The notes: a model not told the origin generated them from the sequence alone. Counted from the first letter of the stretch, positions 10,900 through 21,970 are shown. The stretch: DNA of 64,000 nt from Calliopum simillimum (GCA_951812925.1 OX638368.1:72822422-72886421); one strand, 5' to 3'. A program made the numbers and translations.

Positions 10900-11900
10900 A
10901 TGAAGAATGAGCTAGGTTTGAACTTTGTAAATGCTCACCAGGGGGCGTGGCACAGACCTAGATTTTAAATATGATTTAGCCATAATTCGCAAACCATACA
11001 ATGTATTTAGATGAAATTTGGTGAGCAGGTACGGCCACGCCCACTTTTTACCCCTTGAAAATTTTGATTCAATATTACTCGAAAACGACTCCAACAATTT
11101 TAATGAAAATTTAGAAGATGTTACCTCTGCAAATAGGGATTATTATGTGATACGCTGTTACATTGGGAAAACTCGTTGAAGGGCGTGGCACTGCCCACAA
11201 AAATATAAAATAATATAAAAAGAAAACTAATAAAGCAAACATTCTGAAATTAACTGTGAGGAGCCTAATTGCTATAGAGCATCTCTGACCTGAAAGTGGG
11301 CGAAATATCGCCGTTGCGCGTGGAACCTCCCATACAAGCAAAATACGTTAAATGCTATTTCTCGCAAGTGATAAAAGATATTTCCATGAAAATTGGTATG
11401 TAGATACTACGTATCAATGCCTTGTAATACCCGAAAAGTGAACGGTATCAAATAAGTACCACGCCCCCTTTTTAACCATTGAAAATTTTGATTCAATTTT
11501 ACTCGAAAACGACTCCTATAATTTTAATGAAAATTTAGGAGATGTTACCTCTGCAAACTGGGATTATTATGTAACACGCCGTTATATTGGGAAAATTCGT
11601 TGAAGGGCGTGGCACCGCCCACAAAAATATAAAATGATTTAAAAATAAAACTAATAAAGCAATCTTTCTGAATATAACTGTAGGGAGTCTACTTGCTATT
11701 AGGCACCTACAACCTGAAAGTCGGTAAAATATCGCCGGTGCGCGTGGAACCTCCCATATGAGTAAAACACATTAAATGCTATTTCTCGCAAATGGTACAA
11801 CATATTTTGATGAAATTTGGTATGCGGATCTGGATCATGAGAATATAAGGCATAACGAAAAGTAGGCTTTGTTTAATAATTGCCACGCCCACTTTTTATC
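10900..11900. repeat. Large tandem duplication, about 422 bp unit
   Basis: The block 11037-11345 recurs at 11459-11767 with about 85 percent identity: TTGAAAATTTTGATTCAAT, ACTCGAAAACGACTCC, AGATGTTACCTCTGCAAA, GGGCGTGGCACNGCCCAC and GCGCGTGGAACCTCCCATA appear in both in the same order. A third partial unit lies upstream (10915-11040) and another downstream (11790-11900). Each unit holds a GGGCGTGG...GCCCAC palindromic core, as in the 9240-9650 array. Confidence 0.75.
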
Positions 11901-12149
11901 AAAATAAAAATTTTGGAATAACTCAGGCAAAAAAAAAATGGAATAAACTTTTTAATTCTTATATGCAGTCTTATGTACTTTTTGACGCTGAATCCATCTT
12001 CGTCAGCAGAACTGTCATTATACCTGCAGGATTTTAAAATATCCTTGCTTGAAATTGAAGAAAACGCTGTGTTGTTCAGTCTTACATCGTAGCTACAAGA
12101 AAAGGTGAAATTCTTTTTATTAATAGCATTGAATAGCCACACTCTTGCT

Positions 12150-12500
12150 TATCAAAATATCCTTCCGGGTTTTTCCAATAGGACTCTTACTTTGCAAGCT
12201 ATGATCCTATGAAGATAAGATATTTCAGCCGCCATACAAAAAACGATATATTTCGGGTGTGTGGCATACCCATTTTTTTTTTATTTTAGGGCATTCAGCT
12301 TATTGGCACTAACACACTGCACACCCTGCAACAGATTTCAACTCATTTTGAGGGTTTTATTTTGGCCAGAAATCGGTTTCTGGATACTAATACAATTTCG
12401 TCCTTTGTATGGGGGCTGACAAACCTTCTTTTCAAAGGATCATAACTCGGAAAGTAAGAGTCCTATTGGAAAATGCCGAAGGTTAAGAAAATGTAGCCAT
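12150..12500. repeat. Inverted repeat, about 350 bp
   Basis: The arm TTTTTCCAATAGGACTCTTA then CTTTGCAAGCTATGATCCT at 12170-12210 is mirrored by AGGATCATAACTCGGAAAG and TAAGAGTCCTATTGGAAAAT at 12438-12478. The intervening 230 bp contain a GTGTGGCATACCC segment. No coding capacity. Confidence 0.65.
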
Positions 12501-12619
12501 AAGCTTGAAAATAGCTTATCTCGAAATAATTATTCTATAACTTATTTATCCAGAACCAATTATTAAATTTTATCAAAATTTAGTATCAGGAGTGCTGCTT
12601 AGTTAGGTTTCCTTTTCAT

Positions 12620-12835
12620 CGGTTATTGTTACGTTTTTCTATTACACTAAAAACCATCAATTTTGATATTTTTTATTGTGTCCGATACAGATTTGACACT
12701 TTCCGAGTTTTTTCTTATTAGTATTCATTTTGAATACATGAAAATGAAGCTATGAATAAAAAACATCGACTTAAATATTAAGATCAGATTGTCTACCGAG
12801 CAGGGATCGGTCTCCAGGTACTTTAATATTAAAGC
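12620..12835. repeat. Dispersed repeat, copy 1
   Basis: The sequence TTTCCGAGTTTTTTCTTATTA, AAAACATCGACT, TAAGATCAGATT and CCGAGCAGGGATCGGTCTC recurs in the same order and orientation at 63770-63995. Two copies 51 kb apart show a dispersed family. Neither has coding capacity. The class of element is unknown. Confidence 0.65.
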
Positions 12836-13096
12836 GAAAGACTAAAACAAAAAAACTCAAGTGAAAAAAAACAATGGATTTTACATTCTTTCAATACAAC
12901 AACAACAATTGTTTTTGTAAATTTTGTTATGTTTCTCTACTCTTATTTAATGGAATTTTGAGAAAGAAAAAAGGATCAAAATCTAACGTTTTTTTTCGGA
13001 CTTATTTTTTTAAATCACGGCTTAAGGCGGTGTATATTTTATAACGGTCTTAATGAGTGGTGTGATATCTCAAATTTTTCATGTTTATTTGAAATA

Positions 13097-14709
13097 CTAG
13101 CCTTCCCTGCCCGCTTCGCCAGGCATATTTGTTTTGTTTTTTCATTCCCAATACCTTCGAAGATATAGGTAAAAGCGTTAATTTACAGGTCTATAAAGTG
13201 AGCCATACAGGTGTGACGAATTTCAAGCTATTTTCGAGCTTTTCAACTTTAATTTCGAGCTGTCTAGGAAATTTTCCATTTTCCGGAAAAGCGGAAAAAT
13301 GATTTTGCATACTTTATTTTCAGCCAGACGAATCCGCGGGAAGAGTTACCGATGAAATTTTTTAACGCAGGAATCTCGAGCTAATTTTGAGCTAAAAGCA
13401 TTTTCCGGAAAACTATCAGTTGAAGTTTGTTGATAGTTCGCCATAGATTTTTCCCTCTCGTGTACCTAGATATTCTTCGTTTTGACTATCAAGCCTGCGG
13501 AAGACTTTCGGCAAACTTCGGGTGGACCAAAAAACTATCAGTTGAAGTTTTTTGAAAGTTCGCCATAGATATTTTCCCTCTTACCTGGATATTCTTCGTA
13601 TTGACTATGAAGCATTCGGGTGGTGTTCGGGAACCTTCGTGTATAGCATAAAAACATTCTAATACACTCATTTCCAAATTTTCAGCTTAATAGCACACCT
13701 CTCCTGAACGAGCTTTTAGGTTTCCGAAAATGCCGACGAAATCTACCAATGGGGTACTTTTCTTTCATGCTGATACATCAAAACTAGGTAAGAATGAAAA
13801 TCGGATCAGCTAGTATTCGTGAAATATCGCAAAAATACATATTCCATATAAAATTAAAAAAATGAAGAAAAAAAAACAGAACAAACAAATATAAAAGTAG
13901 TTACATTTAATGTATTTTGCAATGCTGAATCAGAATCCGGCCTTAAAATTGCTGTATCTCATACGGTTTTTGAGATATGTTAGCCTAAACAAGGAAAAAA
14001 TACTGTTTTTGCTATATTTTGAAGCTATATAACTAGAATATAGAACATTCATACATATAATCCGATACAGTTTCTAAAAGTTATAATTTTTTTCTTTAAA
14101 ACTTCAATTAAATTATGTCGATATCTTTATTTTTCTCGGAGTTATCCTACCCTAAAAATTTAAAAAAGTGCAAAAAACATGTTTTTCATTATTTCAGTAT
14201 ACGATATTTCGGAGAAACATAAAGTTATTGGCATAATTTAAATGAGGTCTTAAAGAAAAAAATTATAACTTTTAGAAACTGTATCGGATTATATGTATGA
14301 ATGTTCTATATTCTAGTTATATAGCTTCAAAATATAGCAAAAACAGTATTTTTTCCTTGTTTAGGCTAACATATCTCAAAAACCGTATGAGATACAGCAA
14401 TTTTAAGGCCGGATTCTGATTCAGCATTGCAAAATACATTAAATGTAACTACTTTTATATTTGTTTGTTCTGTTTTTTTTTCTTCATTTTTTTAATTTTA
14501 TATGGGATATGTATTTTTGCGATATTTCACGAATACTAGCTGATCCGATTTTCATTCTTACCTAGTTTTGATGTATCAGCATGAAAGAAAAGTACCCCAT
14601 TGGTAGATTTCGTCGGCATTTTCGGAAACCTAAAAGCTCGTTCAGGAGAGGTGTGATAGGTCGAGTAGTTTCTGAGTGATAATGCTTCAGACACACTGTC
14701 ATTTTTATA
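13097..14709 (-). mobile_element. Non-autonomous Helitron split by a palindrome
   Basis: Read on the minus strand, the 3' end is a GCCTGGCGAAGCGGGCAGGG hairpin-like segment ending in GGCTAG followed by T at 13096, which fits the canonical Helitron 3' end (short hairpin, then CTRR-T). The interior has diverged TTCGTTTTGACTAT...CTTCGGG modules. The 5' portion lies beyond the inserted palindrome (14660-14709). Family members: 19478-20065, 36829-37451, 56319-58702. Non-coding. Confidence 0.7.
13694..14655. mobile_element. 962 bp near-perfect palindrome inserted in the Helitron
   Basis: The left end CACACCTCTCCTGAACGAGC is matched by its exact reverse complement at the right end. The arms stay over 90 percent matched inward for about 450 bp, meeting near 14175. 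ATAG flanks both ends (13690-13693, 14656-14659) and interrupts Helitron sequence that is continuous in the copy at 19983-20050. The structure is a foldback-type non-coding element. The transposase class behind a 4 bp duplication is not clear. Confidence 0.8.
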
Positions 14710-14989
14710 CAAAGTCACTCACTTGTACAAAGGTCCTAATTGACATTTTTTTTAAATCCAGTTTATTACATATTCCTGATGACCAACCTCAAATACACCA
14801 AAAAAAACAAAATATACAACAGAACCAAAAATATCACTTAACGTCGTTCTTCAAGTGAGCGACGATATATAGATTTACACAGGAAGGTCCACCGTGAGGA
14901 AAAAATTAAATCATCATGTCGCTGAAACTATTTAGAGTGCAAGAGTGAGATTTGGTACTTATATAAAAAGCACCAAGAAAAATAATGTG

Positions 14990-15240
14990 TACTGGGAAAA
15001 ATGGCGGTATCACGCCCCCACAAAAATCACTTCATCATATCTCTGAAAATATTTAGCGCACATAAATGAGATTTGATACATATATATAGAGAACCAAGAC
15101 AAATAATGTTCCCTGGGAAGATGGGCGATGACACGCCCCTAAAAAACAAAAAATTTATAATTTATGAGATTTGGTACACATGTAAAATGGATAGGGACAA
15201 ATGACATCCTTTGGAAAAATTGGTGATGCCACGTCAACTT
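14990..15240. repeat. Tandem repeat, about 120 bp unit
   Basis: Units with CACGCCCC cores near 15010, 15132 and (weaker) 15228 share TCATATCTCTGAAAATATTTAG, GAGATTTG-TACATAT and AACCAAGA-AAATAATGT modules. It belongs to the same general style of array as 9240-9650 but with different unit sequence. Confidence 0.5.
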
Positions 15241-15244
15241 TACA

Positions 15245-15590
15245 AGATAAGGTGAACCAACCCCACTGAGAAATCCTGGTTTTTTGAAATATTTTCAATT
15301 TAAAATTTGTATGGTGGAAAAAAATGTCCCGTGCGACCCTGATTAAAATTAAATTTAAAAAAAAAAAGTATAAACTCTAAAATCAGCCCCATGTTTCCCT
15401 GAAATCGTCGTTTGAATTGTTGGCCAAGAAAACCACTTCTGCTTTTGTCCCGTGCGATTGCCTTGGTTTTTTTCAACGAAAAATTGCCCAAAATCAAACT
15501 CAGCACCAATCATAGGACTAATTACGAACTATAAGCTAAGGCTATAGTAAAAATAAAAATCCGTTTTATTTTGACTTCCTTTTTATGAGC
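15245..15590. other. No recognisable gene
   Basis: GTCCCGTGCGA occurs twice (about 15327 and 15449). The minus-strand 69-codon frame is interrupted by a poly-A tract and shows no domain. Nothing else was seen. Confidence 0.4.
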
Positions 15591-15594
15591 AAAG

Positions 15595-16022
15595 TTAGTC
15601 TTGGTCTTGTTCTTGGTCTTGGTAATTTTGCGAGACCAATACCAAGGCCAAGACGCTGATATTTTTGCAAGACCAAGACTGCTATGGTCGTGGTCTTGCT
15701 TACGATAATCGTAAAGACCAAAACTGCTTTTCAGTCTTGGTAATTTAAACTTAAAAGTTGTTTCACGCCCGTTTCGAAGATAAAATCATGTCTCAATTTG
15801 AGTTTTGGCATCTTAAAAACCTAACTGCTTTGGAAAAATATAGTTTTAAATTTTTGAATACTCAATATCTCTGAAAATTTTTTCAAGACCAAGACCGAGT
15901 GCAAGACTTAATGAGCAAGATCAAAACCAAGACAAGACTCAATATCGAAACCAAGATCAAGACCAAGACTCAATGTGCATGAATAAGACCAAGACTGCTA
16001 CGGTCTTGGTTTGCTCATCACT
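15595..16022. repeat. (AAGACC)n-type simple repeat with inverted halves
   Basis: Left part is rich in GTCTTGGTCTTG, right part in the complementary GACCAAGAC, so the region can fold back. Copies are interrupted by 10-100 bp of other sequence. Tracts of this kind are common in insect genomes. No function can be given. Confidence 0.7.
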
Positions 16023-16544
16023 TGACACCATGGATATGTCCATATATATAGATAATATTTCTAACTTAACATCAACCATAAACTGTTTTTTTTCTAGCTA
16101 AAATAATCAAAAGTAACGTACTTATTTTTGAACTTCCCGCCTAAGTAAGTAAGTCTCTAAAACTACATTTAGATAAAACAATTTCACCAAGGTCATAATG
16201 CATTTCAGCTACATTGCTCCATTGGCATCCTACGAAAAAAATATATAAGAGGCATAACACGTGTAACGAACACGTTAAAAAAGGTGATGTTTCCGATTTT
16301 ATTCCCCAATCCAGATAGAAAATAATTTTACATTATAAAGTCTGGTTTCGTTACTTCGAATACCATTATTCAGTTTAAAAAAATTACAATAAAATAAATA
16401 AAGCAGTTGACTTTAAACTAAATTTAATGTGCTTTTAAATGCATTTTTGGATTTAAAAAAAAAAATGATTTTTTGGATAAAGGTGGAAATTAATTTTTGA
16501 AAATTGTTTTTTACGTTTTGATTTTTTACTAAAAATAGCTAATA

Positions 16545-16706
16545 GTGAACAGGTAATTCTTGCCAAATTTCCTAGTGGGCGTGGAAGTCGTTTAGGAGCT
16601 ACCCAATTACAATCATTCCGCCAGTACGATTTGAAACTGTATATGGTCTAGCTCCTAAACGACTTCCACGCCAACTATGAAATTTGGCAAGAATTATCTA
16701 TTTTAT
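16545..16706. repeat. 160 bp hairpin
   Basis: TAATTCTTGCCAAATTTC and GGCGTGGAAGTCGTTTAGGA at the left are mirrored by TCCTAAACGACTTCCACGCC and GAAATTTGGCAAGAATTA at the right, with a loop of about 55 bp. The stem is near perfect over about 50 bp. It forms part of the centre of the larger palindrome. Confidence 0.8.
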
Positions 16707-16725
16707 TATCTATTTTTAGAAAAAA

Positions 16726-18718
16726 CTAGTAAGGGTGGTATCTTTGGCCTGGCCAAAAACTAAATACCCTACACTGCATTTCAAGAATATTATTAGGAGA
16801 GTATCAGAACAAATTGCTTATATGGGAAGTGCCACGCCCTCACCTCCGAGCTTACCTTGATTTTGCGTAGAGCTTGCATTTACTGTTCTGAGTGTTTGAG
16901 TAAAATTCGGTTAGGTTTTCTTTAAAAAATCTTTCAGTATAATCCTACTTCGCTTACTTTACACTCAGAGTTTACAATTAATGTTCTTCATGTTTGAGTG
17001 AAATTTGGTTGGATTATCTCAAAAAACACTTTCATTATATAATTTTGACACGTTTGCTTATATGGGAGGTGCCACGCCCTCTTTTCCGAATTTACCTAGA
17101 TCTTGCGTATAGCATGCATTTATAGATCCGAGTGTTTGAGTGTAATTTGGTTGGGTTATCTCAAAAAAAGCTTTCCGTATAACATTTTGAAACTTTTGCT
17201 TACATGGGAGGTGCCACGCCCTCTAGTCCGAATTCGCCTGGTTTTCGCTCAAAGCTTATATTTACTTTCCCTAGTATTTATGTGTATTTCGCTTGTGTTA
17301 TTGCGAATAATACAGTTATTATTGCATTTTATACCCTACACCCAGGGTATATTCACTTTGTCCTTCCGTTTGTAACGCAGAGAAGGAGGCGTGGCAGGTA
17401 TAGAAAAGTATATATATTCTTGATCAGCGTCACCTCCTGAGTCGATATAGCCATGTCCGTCTGTCTGGCTGGCTGGGTGGCAGGCTGTGTGTTGAAATAC
17501 ACTTTTTGGGAAAACTGAGCAAGATAATTCAATGAAATTTGGTACACTGCCTCCGTCGTCAAAGTTAGCTCGGGGGATTGAAAGTGAGCAAAATCGGTCA
17601 ACGGACACGCCTACCGCCCATACAAAAATTATATTCAAAATGCAATTTTAGAAGTATTTTTCACGACAATGAAACCACAATACATATAAGTACTACGAAT
17701 TGTAACCGCAAGCTCTGATAAAAAACTGAGCGAATTCGGACAAGAGGGCGTGGCAACTCCCATATAAGCAAAAGCTTCAAAACGCTATACTGAAAGCGTT
17801 TTTTGAGATATTCGAACCAACTTTGACTCAGACACTAAGAGTCATAAATGAAAGCTCTCAGCAAAAATTGGTTGAAATCGTACAAGGGGGCGTGGCACCT
17901 CCCATATAAGCAAAAGTTTCAAAATGATATACTGAAAAAGTTTTTCGAGATAATCCAACTAAATTTCACTCTGACACTAAAAACTATGAATGCAAGCTCT
18001 AAAAAAAAACTGGGTGTACTCGCACAAGAGGGCGTGACACCTCCCATATAAGCAAAAGCTTCAAAACGCTTTACTGAAAGCGTTTTTTGAGATATTCGAA
18101 CTAAATTTGATTCAGACACTAAAAAATATAAATGAAAGCTCTCAGCAAAAATTGGGTGAAATCAGACAAGGGGGCGTGGCACCTCCCATATAAGCAAAAG
18201 ATTCAAAATGCTATACTGAAAGAGTTTTTTGAGATAATCCAACAAAATTTCACTCTGACACTAAAAACTATAAATGCAAGCTCTGAACAAAAACTGGGTG
18301 TACTCGGACAAGAGGGAGTGGCACCTCCCATATAAGCAAAATTTTCAAAATACTGCAGTGTAGGGTATTTATTTTTTGGCCAGGCCAAAATTTACACCCT
18401 TACTAGTTGAATATATTTTTTGTATGGGCGGTAGGCGTGTCCGTTGACCGATTTCGCTCATTTTCAATCCCCCGAGCTAACTTTTACGACGGAGGCTGTG
18501 CACCAAATTTCATTGAATTATGTTGTTTAGTTTTCCCAAAAAATGTATTTCCACACACACCCAGCCAGCCACCCAGCCAGCCAGACAGACGGACATGGCT
18601 ATATCGACTCAGGAGGTGACGCTGATCAAGAATATATATACTTTTCTATATCTGCCACGCTTTCTTCTCTGCGTTACAAACGGAAGGACAAAGTGAATAT
18701 ACCCTGGGTGTAGGGAAT
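16726..18718 (-). mobile_element. DINE-1-like Helitron (outer copy), interrupted
   Basis: On the minus strand the 3' end (hairpin around GGCCAGGCC, then CCCTTACTAG-T) lies at 16726. Three of the about 142 bp modules follow, then an interruption at 17331-18408 and, from 18409, the 5' part with GTGTCCGTTGACCG, the (CCAG)n microsatellite, GGACATGGCTATATCGACTC and the 5' terminus at 18718. Removing the insert restores a sequence that matches 31160-31180. Copies of this type are mobilised by Helitron Rep/helicase proteins encoded elsewhere. None is encoded here. Confidence 0.85.
17331..18406 (+). mobile_element. DINE-1-like Helitron nested in another copy
   Basis: The 5' end starts ATACCCTACACCCAGGGTAT. 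It is followed by the conserved core GAGTCGATATAGCCATGTCC, a short (GTCY)n tract, a block ending GGACACGCCTACCGCCCATA, five about 142 bp modules carrying GGGCGTGGCACCTCCCATAT, then a TTTTGGCCAGGCCAAAA hairpin and CTTACTAG-T. The insertion joint is known exactly because the interrupted element is recognisable on both sides. Confidence 0.9.
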
Positions 18719-19477
18719 AAAAATTAAAAAAATTAAAAGGGACTAGCATTGATAGAATCAACTTTCAAAAATTAAGGTCAACATTTTTCCAAAAAAATCA
18801 AATTTTTTTAAAATCCAAAAATTCACTTAAAATCTTATTATATATTTTATTGTAATTTTTTAAAACTGCATAATAGAATTCGAAGTAACGCATACCTGCC
18901 GATTAGTCCAATTTTTAAGTTCCTCTACCTCGTTAGCCAGAATTTATAATGTAAAAATATTTTGTATCTGGATTGAGGATATATCGACGCATGATACGAA
19001 AAGTAGGATGATTCAATTCTCCTACGAAAAGTAGGTTTTCAAAAATTCTTGGACGAAAAGTAGGACGTATCAAACTTATTTGGACGAAAACTAGGTTGTT
19101 TCATTATATATGACGAAAACTAGGTTTCTTCGATGTTTTGCGTATAAAAGTAGGGCGTTAAAGTTTTTATGTCGAAAAATGGGATGTCTGAACATTTTGG
19201 ACGAAAACTAGGACGTTTCGATGCCTTGCACGAAAACTAGGTTGACGTTGATTCTTGCAGCGTATTTTTGGCAAAAACTAGGGTGTTTCTTATTTTGTTA
19301 CACCAATTTCCTAATGTAAATGAAATATTAATATCAGGTATAAGATATTAAGTGAAAGAACGATGAGAAAATATAACATATCTATATATAAAGAGGTAAA
19401 CGAAATCGGTTCAGCCCCTTTCTATGCCTAAATTTCAACATATTCACTTGATTTTTTTGCTGGAAAGGCTGTGAAGA

Positions 19478-20065
19478 GTAAGTGTCCCAGGAAACCATCA
19501 ATTAAGGCTTGTTGATAGTTTGCCATAGATGTTTTTCCTGTAGATATTCTTCGTTTTGACTATGAAGCCTTCGGATGACCTTCGGGAAGCATCGGGTATT
19601 CCAAAAAACTATCAGTTAAAGTTTGTTGATAGTTCACCGTAGATTTTTTCCCTCTCGTGTACCAAGATATTCTTCGTTTTGATTATGAAGCCTTCGGGTG
19701 ACCTTCGGGAACCATCGGGTGTTCCAAAAAACTATCAATAAACTTCAATTGATACCATAGATTTTTTCCCTCTCGTATACCTAGATATTCTTCGTTTTGA
19801 CTATGAAGCCCTCGGGTGATCTTCGGCAAACTTCGGGTACTCCAAAAAACTATCAGTTAAAACTTGTTGAAAGCTTGCCATAGATATTCTTCGTTTTGAC
19901 TATTAAGCCTTCAGGTGGTCTTCGGAAATCTTTTGTATAGCATAAAAACATTCCCATACCTAATATATACTCATTTCCAAATTTTCAGCTTAATTGGATG
20001 AATGGTTTCTGAGTGATAATGTTTCAGACAGACACACAGACACACAGTCATTTTTATATATGAAG
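19478..20065 (-). mobile_element. Helitron fragment inside the foldback-like element
   Basis: Begins within GTCCCAGGAAACCATCAATT and contains about four about 125 bp modules (TATTCTTCGTTTTGACTATG, CTTCGGGTGACCTTCGGGAA, CCAAAAAACTATCAGTTAAA). It ends with GTTTCTGAGTGATAATG and ACACACAGTCATTTTTATA, the 5' end of the family on the minus strand. The 3' CTAG end is missing. The run ACAGTCATTTTTATATA here is the unoccupied version of the insertion site at 58703. Confidence 0.75.
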
Positions 20066-20069
20066 AACT

Positions 20070-21200
20070 CCACGCCAAGTGTATCAAAAAAAAATTTTTT
20101 TTTTTGAATAGTTTTTGAAAAATTTTTTTTATGAAAAATTTTTGCAAAAAATGTTGAAGAGAAAAAAAATTTTTTTTTTTAGCTTTTCAAAAAATTCCAA
20201 AAAAAAATCCCACGTATTGCTTGGACAATTTTAAGCATTTTTTGCTAAATACACTTTTTACGTAAGATGTTTTCCTCTCGAGTAAAAAAAGATTTTTGAC
20301 TGCCACGGACGTTCAAAAGCCAAAAAATCTTAACTAGCGTCCGAATCCCATATTGAGCCATACATCATTTTAAAGCTTATAAATTATGCTTTTATTTCAA
20401 GTGCTTTTAAAAAAAATCTAAGGGGGCTTTTTTTAAAAAAAAATCAAAAGTATTTTTAAGTGTAAAAAATTTTTGTGAAAAAACATTTTTTTCACCAAGA
20501 AATATTTTTTTATAAAAAGAACGCTTCAAAATGAATAGGGATAGTAACTTAGATTTATCAATTTACAATCTTTAGTGTAAGCAATAAATTTTTGAAAAAA
20601 CACCCTTTTCATGAAAATGACTAAAATCGCCAACTTCAACACCCTCTATTTTAACGACAAATGGTACTAGGACCAAATCGTCCCGGATTGTTGTTCTTGC
20701 ACACCGGATCTACCATATTGCCAAATTTGAGCGAAATCGGAGAAACCACGCGCAACCACCACTTAGTATACAGCATAAGTACGCGGTTCATATAATTCGA
20801 AAAATGAGCACGTTCTCAAGCTCTGAGTCCCAACTCCCATAGGTGCTGTGCAAGAGATTCTCAAGTATCCAAGGATAAAAGTAGGGTTTTACTTTACGGA
20901 TAATCATTTTTGAAAACATTCTGAATTTAATCATATTCATCTGTTATATGATTGTTAGTTTGCTGTAGTTTTGTTTAGGCTAATCCACGTTTTATTTTAG
21001 CTGCTGTATGTTTAGTTCGAGCATCAAAACAATAAATATTTAAGCAGATTTGTTAATAAGACAAGCGTTTTAGGTTATGCATAAACTGAAAGAAGCTTAC
21101 AGGGAAGGTTAAGTTTCATTTAAATACATAAAATAAGCTAACAAATTTTTATATGCGCTTACGATATGATCCACCTTTTTTTTGTCGTTCAATATGAAAC
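20070..21200. other. No recognisable gene
   Basis: A/T homopolymer-rich stretch with TTTTGAAAAA motifs, then sequence such as CGTCCCGGATTGTTGTTCTT near 20665 without open frames of note. It is the interior of the foldback-like element. No transposase motif was found. Confidence 0.5.
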
Positions 21201-21539
21201 ATCCTATATTCGTCTAAAAGTTTAACACAACCTACTTTTCGTGAAAAAGTGTGAAACGTCCTACTTTTCTTCCAAGAATATAAAACAACCTACTTTTCGT
21301 AGGAGAATTGAATCATCCTACTTTTCGTATCATGCGATATGTAGATGGGTATAACATAATGAAGTTTTACTTAAACCGGAAACATCAACTTTTTACCTGT
21401 CCGCTACACGAGTAATGCCCCTTATAAGTCACAAAATGCATAGAACCGTCAAAGAAGTAGGTGTGGATTTTTCAGAATTTTACTTTTTATTTAATACTTA
21501 GTTTTTCAAAAATTAGTCAAAAAAAAAAAAAAAAAATAG

Positions 21540-21740
21540 AAAGGGTGTTGCCAAACATTAAATACCCTTCACAGCTGTATTTTAAAAATTTTGCTGGTGC
21601 AGAAGGTGCCACGCTCTCTCGACTGAATTCACTTAGTTTTTTCGTAGATCTTCCACTTACTGTTCTCAGTGTCTTAGTGAATCTTGGGTGGATTATCAGA
21701 AAAAACGCTTTCGGTATATTTTTTCAAAACTTTGCTTAAA
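21540..21740 (-). mobile_element. Decayed DINE-1-like 3' end
   Basis: GGGTGTTGCCAAACATTAAATACCC and the following GGTGCCACGCTCTC module correspond to the 3' end and first module of the family, with the hairpin mutated. A second degenerate module continues to about 21740. The rest of the element is absent. Confidence 0.55.
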
Positions 21741-21819
21741 TGGGCAGCAGGGGCGTAGATAGGATTATTTTTCGGGAGGGGCCCGACAAGGTCTTGTGCA
21801 CATTTGAGCAACACAGTTA

Positions 21820-21930
21820 GGGGCTGTCTATAACGGTTTTTCAGGGGATTTTGAACCACCCCCCCCTCCATGTCACAAATGGTCACAATTTTCTAGAACC
21901 GCCCCCCCACTACGTCACGTCACAAAATTA
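21820..21930. repeat. Harbinger-like terminal sequence, copy A
   Basis: GGGGCTGTCTATAACGG after TTA, then CCATGTCACAAATGGTCACA and CCCCCCACTACGTCACGTCA. Sequences of the form GGGGCTGTCCATAA...ACGTCACG are common insect DNA-transposon ends, and I recall them as PIF/Harbinger-like. A related sequence is at 29090-29170. The two share a directly repeated segment as well as weak inverted ends, so pairing them as one element is uncertain. Confidence 0.4.
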
Positions 21931-21970
21931 AAATCGAAAATAGTACATTGTTTCGGTTAATAACTTCAAT

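Larger units (their letters stand above)
18988..21336. mobile_element. Foldback-like element with tandemly repeated terminal inverted repeats
   Basis: The first 50 bp (CGCATGATACGAAAAGTAGG onward) equal the reverse complement of the last 50 bp. Inward, each arm consists of about 38 bp subunits carrying GACGAAAAGTAGGACGT: about seven on the left (to about 19290) and three on the right (from about 21220). Inverted repeats built of tandem subunits are typical of Drosophila FB-type elements. The interior includes Helitron sequence at 19478-20065 and about 1.1 kb of unassigned AT-rich DNA. Flanks GATATATCGAC and GATATGTAGAT may be an eroded target duplication. Confidence 0.75.
16235..21440. mobile_element. 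Old palindrome whose arms are separated by nested insertions
   Basis: The left arm 16235-16500 (TATAAGAGGCATAACACGTG, GGTGATGTTTCCGATTT, CCCCAATCCAGATA, TTTACATTATAAA, GTTACTTCGAATACCATTAT) is mirrored in pieces. The inner right arm is at 18770-18975 (ATAGAATTCGAAGTAACG, TTTATAATGTAAA, TATCTGGATTGAGG) and the outer right arm at 21345-21440 (AAACCGGAAACATCAACTTT, ACGAGTAATGCCCCTTATA). The DINE-1-like nest 16726-18718 sits near the centre and the foldback-like element 18988-21336 splits the right arm. Without insertions the palindrome would be about 0.9 kb. Confidence 0.7.

Noticed and set aside
15595..16022. Possible transcription-factor site cluster (AAGACC)n
   Set aside because: Imperfect simple repeats of this type are common in insect DNA and nothing ties them to a promoter or gene here.
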